The position numbers and the translations under genes were made by a program. Under the pieces are notes generated by a model, which worked only from the letters and a program-made list of their open reading frames with translations, was not told where the DNA came from and searched no databases. A stretch of DNA of 64,000 nucleotides from Rhodanobacter panaciterrae (GTDB taxonomy: Bacteria > Pseudomonadota > Gammaproteobacteria > Xanthomonadales > Rhodanobacteraceae): contig NZ_BMXT01000002.1 of assembly GCF_014651895.1 (NCBI RefSeq), positions 1 through 64,000 of the forward strand. Reading direction: 5' to 3'. Of the stretch, positions 28,992-39,908 are shown in pieces; positions within the stretch are counted from its first letter, which is position 1, and each line of letters starts with the position of its first letter.

Positions 28992-29591
28992 ATGCTGATG
29001 GAAGTGCCAAGTCGGGCCGATATCAATGCGACCCGTGTGTTGTCGCTGGACGCCGCCGGCCGGATCCTGGACTGGATCAGCTGGCAGGAGGCGGTTTGCC
29101 TGTATGTCCGCGACGCAGTCGCCTGGACGCTGGGCGATCCTTGCCTGACCGTGCATGGCGGCCACAACCGCCTGCTTGGCGTGCAAAGCACGATGCAGCT
29201 GCACCCGATCATTGCCAGCACCGGCCATTGCCGGGAGCATGCGATCGATCCGGCCCCGGCGCTCACCAACACCGCATTGTTCGCCCGCGATCGCCATATC
29301 TGCCTTTACTGCGGTGAGCACTTCACCCGCGGCGAGCTGACCCGCGACCATGTGCTGCCGATTTCCAAGCATGGCAAGGACGACTGGGAGAACGTGGTCA
29401 GCGCCTGCCTCGCCTGCAATCTGAGAAAGAGCAACCGCACCCCGCAACAGGCCAACATGCCGTTGCTGGCCGTGCCGTACCGGCCGAGCTGGGTCGAGCA
29501 CCTGATCCTGTCCAACCGCAATATCCTGGCCGACCAGATGGAATTTCTGGTCAGCCGGTTGCCGCGTGATCGGCGCCCCATCGCCGCCTGA
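28992..29591 (+). CDS. HNH endonuclease family protein
   Basis: The 199-residue protein has an N-terminal part of unknown fold and an HNH domain at about residues 100-155: CLYC and a second pair CLAC bind a structural zinc, the HV after RD (RDHVLPIS) supplies the metal-binding His, and the Asn lies in WENVVSACL. This class cleaves DNA, but many family members are of unknown role and may be housekeeping. A GAAGGA site precedes the ATG at 28992. It lies upstream of dxs in the same direction, 82 bases apart, and may share its transcript. No phage or plasmid genes lie nearby, so it is not obviously mobile. Confidence 0.85.
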   Translation: MLMEVPSRADINATRVLSLDAAGRILDWISWQEAVCLYVRDAVAWTLGDPCLTVHGGHNRLLGVQSTMQLHPIIASTGHCREHAIDPAPALTNTALFARDRHICLYCGEHFTRGELTRDHVLPISKHGKDDWENVVSACLACNLRKSNRTPQQANMPLLAVPYRPSWVEHLILSNRNILADQMEFLVSRLPRDRRPIAA

Positions 29592-29673
29592 AAGCGGGTT
29601 TCCGCGCCAAAGCGCCCCGCTTCCGCCCAGCGTTGCCCTTGCCCCGCCCCGCCGCTGGGCCAACAATACGCGG

Positions 29674-31566
29674 ATGAACGACCTTTCCCACTACCCCCAT
29701 CTGGCTCCGATCGAGACGCCGGCCGACTTGCGCCGCGTCCCCGACGACGAGCTGCCCGCCGTTGCCGACGAGCTGCGCCAGTATTTGATCGAAGCCGTGG
29801 CCAGTTCCGGCGGCCACTTCGGCGCGGGCCTGGGTGTGGTCGAGTTGACTGTGGCGCTGCACCACGTATTCGACACGCCACACGACCGGCTGGTGTGGGA
29901 CGTCGGCCATCAGTGCTACCCGCACAAGATCCTCACCGGCCGCCGCGACCGGATCACGTCGATCAAGAAGAAGGACGGCCTGGCACCGTTCCCGCGTCGC
30001 GAGGAAAGCGAGTACGACACCTTCGGCGTCGGCCACTCGTCCACCTCGATCTCGGCTGCGCTGGGCATGGCCATCGCGGCGCAGCGCAAAGGCGATCAGC
30101 GCAAGGTCGTGGCGGTGATCGGCGACGGCGCGATGACTGCCGGCATGGCGTTCGAGGCGCTCAATCACGGCGGCGACGTCGAACCGAACATGCTGGTGGT
30201 ATTCAACGACAACGGCATGTCGATCAGCGAGAACGTCGGCGCGCTGACCAAGATGATGGCCCGCGCCATGGCCAGCCGCCGGCTCAACGAATGGCGCGAG
30301 CGGGCCAAGCGCGCGATTCCGAAGCAGTCGTTCTTCGGCCGCTTCTTCAAGCGCTGGGAGGAACACGCCAAGGGCATGTTCGTGCCCAGCACGCTGTTCG
30401 AGGAACTGGGCTTCCACTACACCGGCCCGATCGACGGTCACAACATCCCGCAGCTGCTGCAGGCGCTGCGCACGGTGAAGAACCTGCCCGGCCCGCAGTT
30501 GCTGCATGTGATCACCACCAAGGGCAAGGGCTACGCGCCGGCCGAACAGGCGCAGATCGAATACCACGCGGTCGGCCCGTTCGATCCGCAGGCCGGCCTG
30601 GTGAAGAAGAACGCGCCGGCCAAACCCACCTATACCGATATCTTCGGCGACTGGCTGTGCGACCAGGCCGCTGCCGACGAACGCCTGCTGGCGATCACGC
30701 CGGCGATGCGCGAAGGCTCGGGTCTGGTGCGTTTTTCGAAGGAATATCCGCAACGCTATTTCGACGTGGCGATCGCCGAGCAGCACGCGGTGACGCTGGC
30801 CGCCGGCATGGCCTGCGAAGGCGCGAAACCTGTGGTGGCGATCTACTCGACCTTCCTGCAGCGCGCTTACGACCAGGCGATCCACGACGTGGCGTTGCAG
30901 AATCTCGATGTGACCTTCGCGATCGATCGCGCCGGCGTGGTCGGCCCGGATGGCGCCACCCATTCGGGCAGTTTCGATCTCAGTTTCCTGCGCTGCCTGC
31001 CGAACATGCTGATCATGGCGCCGGCCGACGAAAACGAATGCCGCATGATGCTGAGCACCGGCTTCCAGTACCACGGTCCGGCCGCAGTGCGTTATCCACG
31101 CGGTAGCGGCCCCGGCGCCGCAATTCATCAGGCACTCGACACCTTGCCGATCGGCAAGGCCGAGCTGCGCCGGCGCGGCCGCGGCCTCGCCCTGCTCAGC
31201 TTCGGCACGATGCTGGCGCCAGCTGCCACAGTCGCCGCCGAACTCGACGCGACCCTGGTCAACATGCGCTTCGTCAAGCCGCTGGATGAGGCGCTGATCG
31301 TGGAGCTGGCAAAAACCCACGACGCCTTCGTCACGCTGGAAGACAATGCGATCGCTGGCGGCGCTGGTTCCGCCGTGGCCGAGTGCCTGGCTGCGCATGG
31401 CATCGTCAAACCGATCCTGCATCTCGGCCTTCCAGACGTCTATCTGGAACACGGCAGCCGCGAGGAAGTGCTGACGATGGCCGGCCTCGACCTGCCCGGC
31501 ATCCGCAATGCGATCCTTGCGCGCTTTCCGCAACCGAGTGCCACCAGCATGGCCAGCGCAGGCTGA
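29674..31566 (+). CDS. dxs: 1-deoxy-D-xylulose-5-phosphate synthase
   Basis: Dxs makes 1-deoxyxylulose-5-phosphate from pyruvate and glyceraldehyde-3-phosphate with thiamine diphosphate, the first step of the MEP isoprenoid pathway. The 630 residues match the family. His48 (GGHFGAGLG), the cofactor-binding GDGAMT (150-155) with Asn180, and Glu369 ([15 protein letters not shown]), which activates the thiazolium ring, are all present. The start at 29674 gives the usual MNDL-type N-terminus; the longer frame from 29566 lies inside the HNH gene. A terminator follows at 31590-31614. Confidence 0.97.
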   Translation: MNDLSHYPHLAPIETPADLRRVPDDELPAVADELRQYLIEAVASSGGHFGAGLGVVELTVALHHVFDTPHDRLVWDVGHQCYPHKILTGRRDRITSIKKKDGLAPFPRREESEYDTFGVGHSSTSISAALGMAIAAQRKGDQRKVVAVIGDGAMTAGMAFEALNHGGDVEPNMLVVFNDNGMSISENVGALTKMMARAMASRRLNEWRERAKRAIPKQSFFGRFFKRWEEHAKGMFVPSTLFEELGFHYTGPIDGHNIPQLLQALRTVKNLPGPQLLHVITTKGKGYAPAEQAQIEYHAVGPFDPQAGLVKKNAPAKPTYTDIFGDWLCDQAAADERLLAITPAMREGSGLVRFSKEYPQRYFDVAIAEQHAVTLAAGMACEGAKPVVAIYSTFLQRAYDQAIHDVALQNLDVTFAIDRAGVVGPDGATHSGSFDLSFLRCLPNMLIMAPADENECRMMLSTGFQYHGPAAVRYPRGSGPGAAIHQALDTLPIGKAELRRRGRGLALLSFGTMLAPAATVAAELDATLVNMRFVKPLDEALIVELAKTHDAFVTLEDNAIAGGAGSAVAECLAAHGIVKPILHLGLPDVYLEHGSREEVLTMAGLDLPGIRNAILARFPQPSATSMASAG

Positions 31567-31589
31567 AGCCGATCGTGGTTCTGCACATG

Positions 31590-31614
31590 AACGCCCCGCC
31601 TCGTGCGGGGCGTT
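31590..31614 (+). terminator. Terminator of dxs
   Basis: AACGCCCCGC, loop CTCGT, GCGGGGCGTT, followed by TGGTTT. It lies between convergent dxs and prmC and could serve both. Confidence 0.8.
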
Positions 31615-31626
31615 TGGTTTGTGCGA

Positions 31627-32448
31627 TCAGCGACGACCGCCACTGATGCGATCGCGCTGCTCCATGTCCACGGCCGTAAATACCTCGGCATAACCCGCCT
31701 CATGCAATAACGCACGAACCGCGTCGCCCTGGTTCCAGCCATGCTCGAACAGCAGCCAGCCACCGGAATGCAGGTGGCTGGCCGCATCGCGCACGATGCG
31801 ACGGATATCGTCGAGACCATCCGTGCCTGAAGCCAGTGCGCTGGCCGGCTCGAAGCGCAGATCGCCTTGTCCTAGGTGCGGATCGGCGGACTCGATGTAC
31901 GGCGGATTGGAGACGATCAGCTCGAAGCGCTGACCGGCGAGCGGCGCCAGCCAGTCGCCGCGCACGAAAGTGACGTTGCTGATGGCGTGACGCTGCGCAT
32001 TGCGCTGAGCGACGGCGAGCGCATCGGCGCTGGCGTCAGTGGCCACCACCTGCGCATGCGGACGCTCGCGTGCAATCGCCAGCGCGATCGCACCGCTGCC
32101 GGTGCCGAGATCGGCCACGCCGCACGCAGCATCATCCGACAAACGCTGCAGCGCCAGCTCGACCAGCAGCTCGGTTTCCGGGCGCGGAATCAGCGTAGCC
32201 GGGGTCACTTCCAGATCCAGCGACCAGAAGCCGCGCTGGCCAGTAATATAAGCCACCGGCTCGCCGGCCGCACGCCTCCCGATCAGGCTCGCATAAGACG
32301 TCTGGACGTCTATATCCAGCACATCGTCGGCATGCGTGAACAGCCAGCTGCGCGATTTCTGCACGACATGCAGCAGCAGCAGCTCGGCATCGAGACGCTC
32401 ACCGAGCTGCTGCGTGGCTGCGGCCAGCATGTGGCGGACATCAGGCAT
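31627..32448 (-). CDS. prmC: Peptide chain release factor N5-glutamine methyltransferase
   Basis: PrmC methylates the Gln of the GGQ motif of release factors RF1 and RF2. The 273-residue protein has the N-terminal helical domain, a SAM-binding loop DLGTGSGA (113-120) and the hallmark catalytic NPPY (181-184). ATG at 32448 overlaps the stop of the upstream 1380-codon gene by eight bases, so it is translationally coupled to it. That is unusual, because prmC is commonly downstream of prfA; neither prfA nor hemA is here. Confidence 0.93.
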   Translation of the reverse strand: MPDVRHMLAAATQQLGERLDAELLLLHVVQKSRSWLFTHADDVLDIDVQTSYASLIGRRAAGEPVAYITGQRGFWSLDLEVTPATLIPRPETELLVELALQRLSDDAACGVADLGTGSGAIALAIARERPHAQVVATDASADALAVAQRNAQRHAISNVTFVRGDWLAPLAGQRFELIVSNPPYIESADPHLGQGDLRFEPASALASGTDGLDDIRRIVRDAASHLHSGGWLLFEHGWNQGDAVRALLHEAGYAEVFTAVDMEQRDRISGGRR

Positions 32449-35400
32449 GCTGCGGCGGCTCCGGCGTGGATGGCGGCAGCTGCGGCGGCGTCGCGTCGGG
32501 CTTCGGTTCGCGCTTGCGCCAGTAGCCACCATGCGTCCATGCCTCGAATGCCCAGCGCAGCCAGCCGATCAGCGCGTTGGCCAGCCACAGCGCCCACGCC
32601 AACATGGCCAGCTTGTAGACCCACAGCGAGACGCTGAACACGCCGCCGCTCGGCAGGGCACTCGTGCTCTGATCGGCAAACCAATGCAGGTTCCACGCGC
32701 TGGAATCGTTGCCGGCCACATGCATGTCAGGCAGACCGAGCAAACCGGTCGGCACCGCACTGATCAACACGATCAGCGACAGCAGCGTGAGTGCAGCAAG
32801 ACCGAATTGCAGCAGGTTGAATTTCGTCGCGGTCAGTCGTTCCGCTGGCGCCCCGCGCGCGCGCAGGCCGAGCAGGATCAGCCACAGCACCACCAGTGCA
32901 TAGGCACTCCAGGCAAACGCGGAGAAGCCCAGTCCGAGCAGCAGCCAGTGATGGAAACGCAGTGGTGTCGGCGCATACCGCGCCAGCAACCATGCCGCCA
33001 GCAGCAGCACGATCAGCTGCGACCAGTACAGCACCGCCGGCCCCACCGTCGGTCCCCACGTCCACAGCACCCAGCGATCCTGCGGCAACTGCAGCGCGAG
33101 ATTGATGTTCGCCACCGGTGCATGCAGGGCGAACGCCGGCGTGCGCATGCGCGTGGCAACACCATGCGGCTCGCGCAGACGCAACGTGTAATCGTGCGCG
33201 CCCGGCAATAGCGGCAGGCTGAGCTTGCCGTCACGTACGGCGAGATTGATCGGCTGGTTGTCGCGCTGTGCCTCCAGCAATTCGGCACCTGCCGGCAGAT
33301 CGATCGCATGCTCGCCACCACGCGTGCTGCGCGCATGCAGGCTCAGCGTGGTCTCGCTGGCACGCTCACCGACCGTGCTGGTCAGCTGCACGCCATCGAC
33401 GGCCAGACTGTCACCCGCCACCGCCACCGGCTGATTGAAGGCGAGCTGCAGGCTCTCACCCGGCAGTGGCTGGTACAGCAGGCCGTCGTCGCTGGTGCTG
33501 GTCGGCACGCCCTTGGCATCGACGTGCCACATCGGTGCGGCATGAATTTCCCAGACCTCGGCACGTTCGCCGAGAGCGGGCGCCTTCAGCTCAAGCTGTG
33601 CGGCATGATCGAGACGACTGGTCCAGCTCACGCTGTCGCTGTTCGCATTGAAGGTGATGCTGATGTGGCCGTCCTTGACCAGCGCATCGTCACCCAGCGG
33701 ATGCTCGCCGGGCAGCAGCGGCAGCGTCGTGCTGAAGCCACCCTGCTGTGGTGCGATGCGTTCGGCCACGTTCTGTACCGTCCAGTCGAGACCCAGCACC
33801 AGACTGCGGGTCAACCGCACATACGGCGGAAAACTCTGTGCGGCCGGCAGGTTCTTGCCGTCGCTGGCGGTACGCACACGGTGCAAGGCGATGCTGTCGC
33901 CCAGCGCGCGGCCATCATCGACACCATCCAGCGACCAGCCTTGACCGTTGAACGCAACGTGTTGCGGGCGCTGCACAAAACGCAGACTGACGCTGTCGGC
34001 CGCACCGATGCGGTAGTGCAGACTGACCCGATGCACGCCACGATCCAGCCGCAGCAGCAATTGACCGGCATTGCGCGTCAGCGGCGCATCGGCATGACCG
34101 TCCACGGCGACATCAAGCAACTGCAAGGCGTCATCACCCTGTGGCAATGGCAACGCGACCGGCGTGCCGATATGCGCTTCCAGTTCGACATCGAGTATGT
34201 CGCCATTGGTCTGCAACTGCGCCTGTGCCAGATCGGCACAGGTCGGTGCGCATTTCGGTGCCTCGGTCAGCCGGTTGCGCAGCTGATCAAGCAGTTGCTG
34301 GCTGGGCAGGGTTTGCGCATGCACTCCATGCGGCAGCAGGGCGAGAGCCAGCAACGCGGTACCCACCATGTTGCGGCCGCGCCAGTCGGACCAGCGTGTA
34401 CGCAGCGGCAACAGCAGCGTCGATACCAGCCTGGCCAGCAGCACAGCCAGCAAGGCAACCATCGCCACGCGAAGCAGCCGTACCAGCCATGCCGGCGCGA
34501 TCACCAGCCGGGTGCTCTGATCCACTGTCACCGGCCCGGACCAGCCGAGTCGATAGTTGTTGCCCTGATCCCAGTGCGGCATGCCGGCGCCAGCTTGGAT
34601 GATGCTGCGATTGTCCTGCTGCGGGATCTTGGGAGCCGTCATGACGTTGCCCGATACGGTTATCCCTGACAGATTTTCCGACGAGGACGCAGCGTTATCG
34701 ACTGCGTTGGCGCTCATTTCCGCGACCGCAGGCAGGCCGGGCGGCGGTGGAGGCAGGGCGGCAGGTGGAGCTGGTGGCGCCATCTGCTTCATCTTCGCAT
34801 TCGTGTCGATCTCAACTTGCATAGCCGGCTCCGCAAAGTTCGCCGATACGACGCGACTCTGATTGGCTCCTTCCAGCTGTGGATGCAGCGCGTACTGCAG
34901 TTGCGTGGCGACGAACGGCAGCGTCCACAACACGGCCAGTGCAAAGACAGTCAACGCGCCAATCCGCGCAAAGGAACGCAAACGCCCTTCCGGCAACGCG
35001 CGCAGCAGCAACGCCAACGCCAGCGTGGCGGCCAGTGTCCACAACGGCGCATGGCTTTCGTGCTGCGCCAGCACGAGATAGCCGGCCGCCAGCAGCGCCC
35101 ACGGCCAGCCGAGCAGACGACCGGCCAGCAGCGCGATCAACGCCACCACGAACAGGTCGAGCAGGCTCCATTGCCCCGCCCACGAATCGGGCGAGCGATC
35201 CGCGCCAGCTGCGCCGAGTAGCCGGTAACCCGCGGGCAGGTGCAAGGTGGCCTGGATGCCTTCCAGCGGCAGCTGCCAACCTGCGCTCGGAATCGCGCCG
35301 CCATAGTTCGCGAGACGCAGACCCGCATTGAGGTCGAGCTGCTGATCGCGCAGCTCGACACCGCTGCGATCATTGGCACCCTTGGTGATCAGCAGCGGCT

Positions 35401-36583
35401 CGTCGGCCTGCGCGGCACGCTGCAGTTGCCACGGCGCCGCCACGTCCAAGCGCTGGTGGTGACGCAGGTCGCCGGTGAGATGATCGGCCACGCTGAGGCC
35501 GGAACCGTTGAAGTCCAGCCACAGCTCGCGCTGCAGATGCAGCTGGTCGCCCTTGCCGCCTTCGTCGCCACGCGTGCCCTGTTCGATCGCCAGACCGGCG
35601 TTGTCGCCCAGCGCATACGCCGGCAGATCGCTCCAGTCGGATGGCACGCCGGCCTGCGCTGCATCGGTGGCGTTGCCTTCGACACGCGTGCTGCGCAGGT
35701 CGGTATCGTCGGCATAGCTCCAGATTTCCTGTCGCGGCCACGGTGTGGCGGGCAGCTTCAGGGCGAGCTTGCTCAGCGGCGCGACGCTGCGTGCGCTGAG
35801 CGTGACGGTCCATTGTCCCGGCCGCAGTTGCATGCGCAGCTGGCCGTCATTTTCCAGTCGAGCCGGCAGATCGCCGGACAGTGCAGTCGCCACAAAACCC
35901 GCCGGCAATACCGGGCCCAGCAATTGCTCACGCGCGCTGCCGGTGACGTTGAACTGCAACCGTGTCTGCAGCGTGGCCGGCAGGCCATCCTCGAGACGGC
36001 GATAGACACGCAGCGACAACGCATCGGCCGCCCGTTGTGCGGCGGCGGCTTCGCCGAGGGTGAGCTGATCGCCGTTGCGTTCGATGCGCGCGACCGCCGC
36101 ACCGTCGACGCTCAACGTGACCAGCCCGATCATCGCCGGCACGCGCAAGCGCGCGGGACGCGAAGTCCACGGCAACGTCCCGCTCAACCGATAATCGCCC
36201 GGCGTCAGCCACAGCATCGGCACACCAGCGCGCTGCAGCACCGTGGCCGTCTGCTTGTTGATGCTGACCTGCTGCGGCCAGTTCCTTGCGTCGCCCGGCA
36301 ACGCCACCCAGCCCGGCGCATCCACGTGCACATCCAGGCTGAAATGGCCGCCATCCTTGCCGGCGTCGAAGGTCAGGCGACCGGGCCACGCGCATTGATA
36401 GCTGCCGTCGCCCGGCATCTGGTTGGCGAGGAACGGACAATCGTGCTGCGGCACGTCGTGCAGTACCCAACCCTGCCAGTCGCGCAACGGCGGCGGTACA
36501 TCCTGCGCCGGCAACGGCGTGGCGAACAACAGCCACAGACTCAGCAACCCAAGACCGAACAACCCTGGCGATCGACGAAGCAT
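32441..36583 (-). CDS. Very large multi-pass membrane protein of unknown function
   Basis: The 1380-residue protein starts at the ATG at 36583 (AGGGAGA upstream) with a signal peptide (residues 1-27, cut near PAQ). A beta-rich extracytoplasmic region (about 30-470) is followed by three or four membrane segments (about 472-560), a Pro-rich linker (600-620), a membrane segment (about 697-727), and then a short Arg-rich loop and a second signal-like stretch (739-757, [18 protein letters not shown]). A second extracytoplasmic beta-rich region runs to about 1180, followed by four membrane segments (about 1183-1345). I recall similar hypothetical proteins in Xanthomonads but no named family. The layout suggests two secreted halves fused in one chain. 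It is cotranscribed with prmC. Confidence 0.75.
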   Translation of the reverse strand: MLRRSPGLFGLGLLSLWLLFATPLPAQDVPPPLRDWQGWVLHDVPQHDCPFLANQMPGDGSYQCAWPGRLTFDAGKDGGHFSLDVHVDAPGWVALPGDARNWPQQVSINKQTATVLQRAGVPMLWLTPGDYRLSGTLPWTSRPARLRVPAMIGLVTLSVDGAAVARIERNGDQLTLGEAAAAQRAADALSLRVYRRLEDGLPATLQTRLQFNVTGSAREQLLGPVLPAGFVATALSGDLPARLENDGQLRMQLRPGQWTVTLSARSVAPLSKLALKLPATPWPRQEIWSYADDTDLRSTRVEGNATDAAQAGVPSDWSDLPAYALGDNAGLAIEQGTRGDEGGKGDQLHLQRELWLDFNGSGLSVADHLTGDLRHHQRLDVAAPWQLQRAAQADEPLLITKGANDRSGVELRDQQLDLNAGLRLANYGGAIPSAGWQLPLEGIQATLHLPAGYRLLGAAGADRSPDSWAGQWSLLDLFVVALIALLAGRLLGWPWALLAAGYLVLAQHESHAPLWTLAATLALALLLRALPEGRLRSFARIGALTVFALAVLWTLPFVATQLQYALHPQLEGANQSRVVSANFAEPAMQVEIDTNAKMKQMAPPAPPAALPPPPPGLPAVAEMSANAVDNAASSSENLSGITVSGNVMTAPKIPQQDNRSIIQAGAGMPHWDQGNNYRLGWSGPVTVDQSTRLVIAPAWLVRLLRVAMVALLAVLLARLVSTLLLPLRTRWSDWRGRNMVGTALLALALLPHGVHAQTLPSQQLLDQLRNRLTEAPKCAPTCADLAQAQLQTNGDILDVELEAHIGTPVALPLPQGDDALQLLDVAVDGHADAPLTRNAGQLLLRLDRGVHRVSLHYRIGAADSVSLRFVQRPQHVAFNGQGWSLDGVDDGRALGDSIALHRVRTASDGKNLPAAQSFPPYVRLTRSLVLGLDWTVQNVAERIAPQQGGFSTTLPLLPGEHPLGDDALVKDGHISITFNANSDSVSWTSRLDHAAQLELKAPALGERAEVWEIHAAPMWHVDAKGVPTSTSDDGLLYQPLPGESLQLAFNQPVAVAGDSLAVDGVQLTSTVGERASETTLSLHARSTRGGEHAIDLPAGAELLEAQRDNQPINLAVRDGKLSLPLLPGAHDYTLRLREPHGVATRMRTPAFALHAPVANINLALQLPQDRWVLWTWGPTVGPAVLYWSQLIVLLLAAWLLARYAPTPLRFHHWLLLGLGFSAFAWSAYALVVLWLILLGLRARGAPAERLTATKFNLLQFGLAALTLLSLIVLISAVPTGLLGLPDMHVAGNDSSAWNLHWFADQSTSALPSGGVFSVSLWVYKLAMLAWALWLANALIGWLRWAFEAWTHGGYWRKREPKPDATPPQLPPSTPEPPQHA

Positions 36584-36894
36584 GCATTTCTCCCTGTGTG
36601 CCCGTGGGGCCGGCACAGTGTAGGTGGAACACGACGGTATAAAGCAGTACCCGCGCCCGGACGGTGACTCGTGCTGCCGGTGCCGATGATCAATACAACG
36701 CAGCAGGCAGAGCAAAGGGGTTATCACGAGGTTGGCGTCGTGACGCCGCTGTCCGGTGATGTTGGGCAGCACCATCGCCAGCGATGCCATGCGCTCGTTG
36801 GTTTCGCTTGATCGAGGAGCCGTGCGATACCGCGACGCCAAAGAAAAACGCCGGCAGGTTTGCACCTGCCGGCGTTTCTTTTGCGCCTGGGACT
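36584..36894. other. Intergenic region of 310 bases with pepN terminator
   Basis: The region holds the terminator of the minus-strand pepN gene at 36841-36882 and the promoter of the large membrane protein gene. The latter has AGGGAGA before its ATG but no clear -35/-10 pair that I would trust. I see no open frame or RNA gene here. Confidence 0.6.
36841..36882 (-). terminator. Terminator of pepN
   Basis: A 13-bp stem, AACGCCGGCAGGT (36847-36859) paired with ACCTGCCGGCGTT (36864-36876), is extended by AAGAAA/TTTCTT. On the minus strand it is followed by a T-rich tail. It starts 13 bases after the pepN stop codon at 36895. Confidence 0.9.
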
Positions 36895-39573
36895 TTAGCG
36901 AATGGTCGCCGGATCCTGCTTGGCCTTGAGTGCACTGCACAGCTGGATCGATTCGCTGGTCTGCGCCAGACCGCGATCAATGCCGGCGGCATCCTTCACG
37001 CGCGGCTTGAAGAACGCCTGCAGACGATCACCCTCGGCGGTGGTGCAGCTGCCGCCAGCGGCCAGCGACGGCAGACGGCCACCGGAGAAGCTGCCGGTGC
37101 GTTCGATGATCTGCTGATAGTGCGCGGTGAACCACGTCCACATCGCATCACGCTGGGTTTCCGTGTCACGACCGGCGCGCAGCAACATCGCCATCTCGCC
37201 GACCTTGACCGGCTTGGTCAGCGCGAAGTTGCGCACCTGCTCGGTCAGCGCCGGATCTTCCACGCTGGCCAGGCCACCGAGGATGCCATTGCGCAGGGCC
37301 GGGTCGCTGGTCTTCGGCAGTTCGGCGATCAACGCATCGACCGCGCTCTTGCCGTGTTCCTGCACCGCCATGCCCAGCGCATCGCCGAGCAGGTCCGGAT
37401 CGGCCGCCGCCAGATCCAGGCGACCGTCCGCCTTGGGCTTGAGCGCCGCCTCACCCTGCTTGAGCAGGGCTGCACGCACTTCCGGCAACTTGAAGCCGAA
37501 GGCTAGGCTGCCGGCCAGCTCGCTGCGCATCAACGCATCGTCCTCGGACTCGCCCGCCTTGCGCTGGTAGCCGAGCTGCTCAAGACGCGGCAGATAGGCA
37601 TCCTTCGCCCACGCGGCCAGACGGGCACGCTGGGCGTCAGTGGTGGCTTCGTTGCGATAGATCCAGCCGACCTGACCCAGCGGCGCGGTGGCCACTTCGC
37701 GGATCTTCGAGCTAGTCAGTGGCTGCAGCGCGGTCAGCACGTCACCGGCATCCAGGTCACCGTGGCGGAAGCTGGCATCGACCGCGTCGGCGTAGGCCAG
37801 CTGTTCGGCATCGCTGAACTTGCCGACCTGCTTGACCAAGGCGGCCACACCGTCCTTGCCGAGGCTGAAGCGGTAATAGCCGCTGGCGTTCGCGTTCGGC
37901 ATCACCCAGGTCGGGTTGCTGGCGCCGGCCAGCGTCATCGAGCCGGTGGCCTTGTCCAGCATCTCGCAGCTGACCTTGCTGCCGTCGGCGGTGCCGTAGC
38001 GCACGCATACCGGCACGCCCCAGATGCGCTGCGCGTCGCCGGTGCTGCCGATCGGCAGGTAGCGATTCTGGCTCAGCTGCAGCACGGTCTTGCCGTCTTT
38101 CTGTTCCAGTTTGGTCGCAATGTACGGCACACCAGACTGGTCGAGGAAACTCTTGAACGCGTGCTTGAACGCGTCGCCCTTGTCGGCCGCGGCGGCGATC
38201 GCCGAGACCAGATCATCGGCGGTGGCATTGCCGAATTTCTGTTTCTGGATATACGCGCGCATGCCCTTCTGGTAGGTCTTCTCGCCCACGTAGTTCTCGA
38301 ACATGGCGATGACGCTGGCACCCTTCTGATAGGTGATGCCGTCGAACGCGGTCATGATGTCGCCGTTGCCGGTGATCGGCTGGCGGATGCTGCGCGCGCT
38401 GACCAGGCTGTCGTTGCTCATCGCGCCCTGCGCACCGCGTACGCGGTCGAGGTCGGCACGGTATTCCGGGTGCACTTCCATGGTGACCTTCTGCTGCATC
38501 CAGGTCGCGAATGCCTCGTTGAGCCAGATGTCGTTCCACCACTCGGTGGTCACCGTGTCGCCGGTCCACTGGTGCGCCAGCTCATGCGCGTTGACGTTGA
38601 ACGAGCCCTGCACGTTGCGCGCCGGCGAATCCTTGTCGATCAGCAGCAGCCAGTCGCGGAACGTCACCAGGCCGGCGTTCTCCATCGCGCCGGCTTCGAA
38701 ATCCGGTGCGGCAAGCAGGTCGAGCTTGTCCCACGGATAGCCGAAGCCGTAGTAGTTCTCCAGCGCGTGGATGATACTCGGCGTTTCGCCCAGCACGTGC
38801 TGCATGCGATGCCCTTCGCCGGCGGCGGCAATGCCGCGCAGCGGCAGCGGTTTGGCACGGTACGCGTCGGGCGAGATGTCCGGCGCCTTGACCACATCCC
38901 ACGGGCCGACACCGAACGCGACCAGATAGGTCGGCAGCGGCAGCGTCTGCGCGAAGGTCAGCGTCTTCCAGCCCTTGCCCGCGGCGACTTCCTTCACTTG
39001 CTGGGTATTCGCCACGCCGACCTGGTCGCTGGGAATGGTCAGGCTGATGTCGAACGGGGTCTTGAAGCCCGGCTCATCGAAACTCGGAAACGCGAAGCGC
39101 GCGCTGATCGGCTCCATCTGCGTCATCGCGTACGGCTTGCCCTTGGCGGTGACCTTGTACAGGCCCTGCAGCTGCGCATTGAGCGGCGCGGTGTACTCGA
39201 ACTTCAGGGTCAGATCCTGCGGCTTCAGGGTGCTGCCGAAGTCCACTCGCACCACGCCGGCCTTCGGGTCCGCCTCGACGTATTTGCCGGCATGCAGCTT
39301 GCCCGCGGCGTCGATGATGTCCACCTTCGATACCTTCAGCGCAGCACCATCCAGCCACACATGATCAGACGCCTGGGTCAGCTTGACCTTGATCGTGGTG
39401 GTACCGGAAAAATCCTGCTGCGCCGGATCGACCTTGAACGCGATCTGGTACGACTGCGGTATCGCCCAGCCCGGCAACCGGCCCTGTGGTGTCTGGTCGG
39501 CGGTGGCGGCAAACGCCGCGCCGCAACAGGCAGCGAGCGCGGTGAGCATGAAAGGACGGGCAAGACGGTGCAT
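36895..39573 (-). CDS. M1 family aminopeptidase (aminopeptidase N type), secreted
   Basis: The 892-residue protein starts at ATG 39573 (AGGGAAATCTCC upstream) with a signal peptide ending near FAATA (residues 18-23). The M1 hallmarks are present: GAMEN (295-299) and the zinc motif His330-Glu331-x-x-His334 with Glu353 18 residues further on. The C-terminal HEAT-like helices are the ERAP1_C-type domain. It removes N-terminal amino acids from peptides, presumably in the periplasm. Its promoter region contains a strong terminator at 39718-39745, about 145 bases before the start, so read-through or a separate RNA must be considered. Confidence 0.93.
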   Translation of the reverse strand: MHRLARPFMLTALAACCGAAFAATADQTPQGRLPGWAIPQSYQIAFKVDPAQQDFSGTTTIKVKLTQASDHVWLDGAALKVSKVDIIDAAGKLHAGKYVEADPKAGVVRVDFGSTLKPQDLTLKFEYTAPLNAQLQGLYKVTAKGKPYAMTQMEPISARFAFPSFDEPGFKTPFDISLTIPSDQVGVANTQQVKEVAAGKGWKTLTFAQTLPLPTYLVAFGVGPWDVVKAPDISPDAYRAKPLPLRGIAAAGEGHRMQHVLGETPSIIHALENYYGFGYPWDKLDLLAAPDFEAGAMENAGLVTFRDWLLLIDKDSPARNVQGSFNVNAHELAHQWTGDTVTTEWWNDIWLNEAFATWMQQKVTMEVHPEYRADLDRVRGAQGAMSNDSLVSARSIRQPITGNGDIMTAFDGITYQKGASVIAMFENYVGEKTYQKGMRAYIQKQKFGNATADDLVSAIAAAADKGDAFKHAFKSFLDQSGVPYIATKLEQKDGKTVLQLSQNRYLPIGSTGDAQRIWGVPVCVRYGTADGSKVSCEMLDKATGSMTLAGASNPTWVMPNANASGYYRFSLGKDGVAALVKQVGKFSDAEQLAYADAVDASFRHGDLDAGDVLTALQPLTSSKIREVATAPLGQVGWIYRNEATTDAQRARLAAWAKDAYLPRLEQLGYQRKAGESEDDALMRSELAGSLAFGFKLPEVRAALLKQGEAALKPKADGRLDLAAADPDLLGDALGMAVQEHGKSAVDALIAELPKTSDPALRNGILGGLASVEDPALTEQVRNFALTKPVKVGEMAMLLRAGRDTETQRDAMWTWFTAHYQQIIERTGSFSGGRLPSLAAGGSCTTAEGDRLQAFFKPRVKDAAGIDRGLAQTSESIQLCSALKAKQDPATIR

Positions 39574-39712
39574 GGAGATTTCCCTGGGTCGATGGAGAAT
39601 CCCCACGCTAGAACCGCCATGACCATCGACCCAGTGCCAGAAGGCACAGGCGCAAGGCGCCGTATGCGCTTCGATGCCGGCGTAGTCGCTGCTTGCAGTT
39701 GTCAGCGCACAA

Positions 39713-39840
39713 AAAAACCGGCGACGAAGTTGACTTCGCCACCGGCAGGGGAAGCCCGCGCGCCTGCGGGGGAGAGGGAGGGGACTCCAGACGCGCGGGG
39801 TGTTGCTACCAAAACGTGCACGCAGGATAGAACCCACGCT
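39713..39840 (-). ncRNA. Candidate small RNA divergent from oxyR (OxyS-like position)
   Basis: On the minus strand a hairpin CCGGTGGCGAAGT, CA, ACTTCGTCGCCGG (39745-39718, paired throughout when G-U pairs are allowed) is followed by seven T. This is a strong terminator with no gene before it. It ends a putative transcript that would start near 39835-39850, just beyond the OxyR operator at 39853-39889. The layout is that of E. coli oxyS, which is divergent from oxyR and about 110 nt long. There is no sequence similarity to claim. It could also be a leader attenuator of the aminopeptidase gene. Confidence 0.45.
39718..39745 (-). terminator. Strong Rho-independent terminator upstream of pepN
   Basis: The minus-strand hairpin has a 13-bp stem and a two-base loop, followed by seven T. 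On the plus strand two A/C mismatches would break the stem and there is no T-run, so it acts on the minus strand. It has no upstream gene, which is why a small RNA is proposed. Confidence 0.85.
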
Positions 39841-39852
39841 TGTATTGCTCCA

Positions 39853-39889
39853 ATTGATTGTTACCATCCCAGCCATAGCGCGAGCCTAT
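39853..39889. promoter_or_regulatory. OxyR operator in the oxyR promoter
   Basis: The sequence matches the four-element OxyR tetramer site in geometry: ATTG-N7-CCAT-N7-ATAG-N7-CTAT at 39853, 39864, 39875 and 39886. The two right elements match the consensus (ATAG and CTAT) exactly, and the two left ones match three of four bases. It lies 20 bases before the oxyR ATG at 39909 and thus suits autoregulation. It also faces the candidate small RNA on the minus strand. Confidence 0.72.
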
Positions 39890-39908
39890 TGCCTAGCCAG
39901 GACGATCC

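Noticed and set aside
28992..29591. HNH gene as part of a restriction or defence system
   Set aside because: No methylase, specificity subunit or mobile gene lies nearby; neighbours are core genes (dxs, SapC).
29551..31533. A 660-codon open frame antisense to dxs
   Set aside because: High G+C makes long antisense frames common; the dxs frame is certain.
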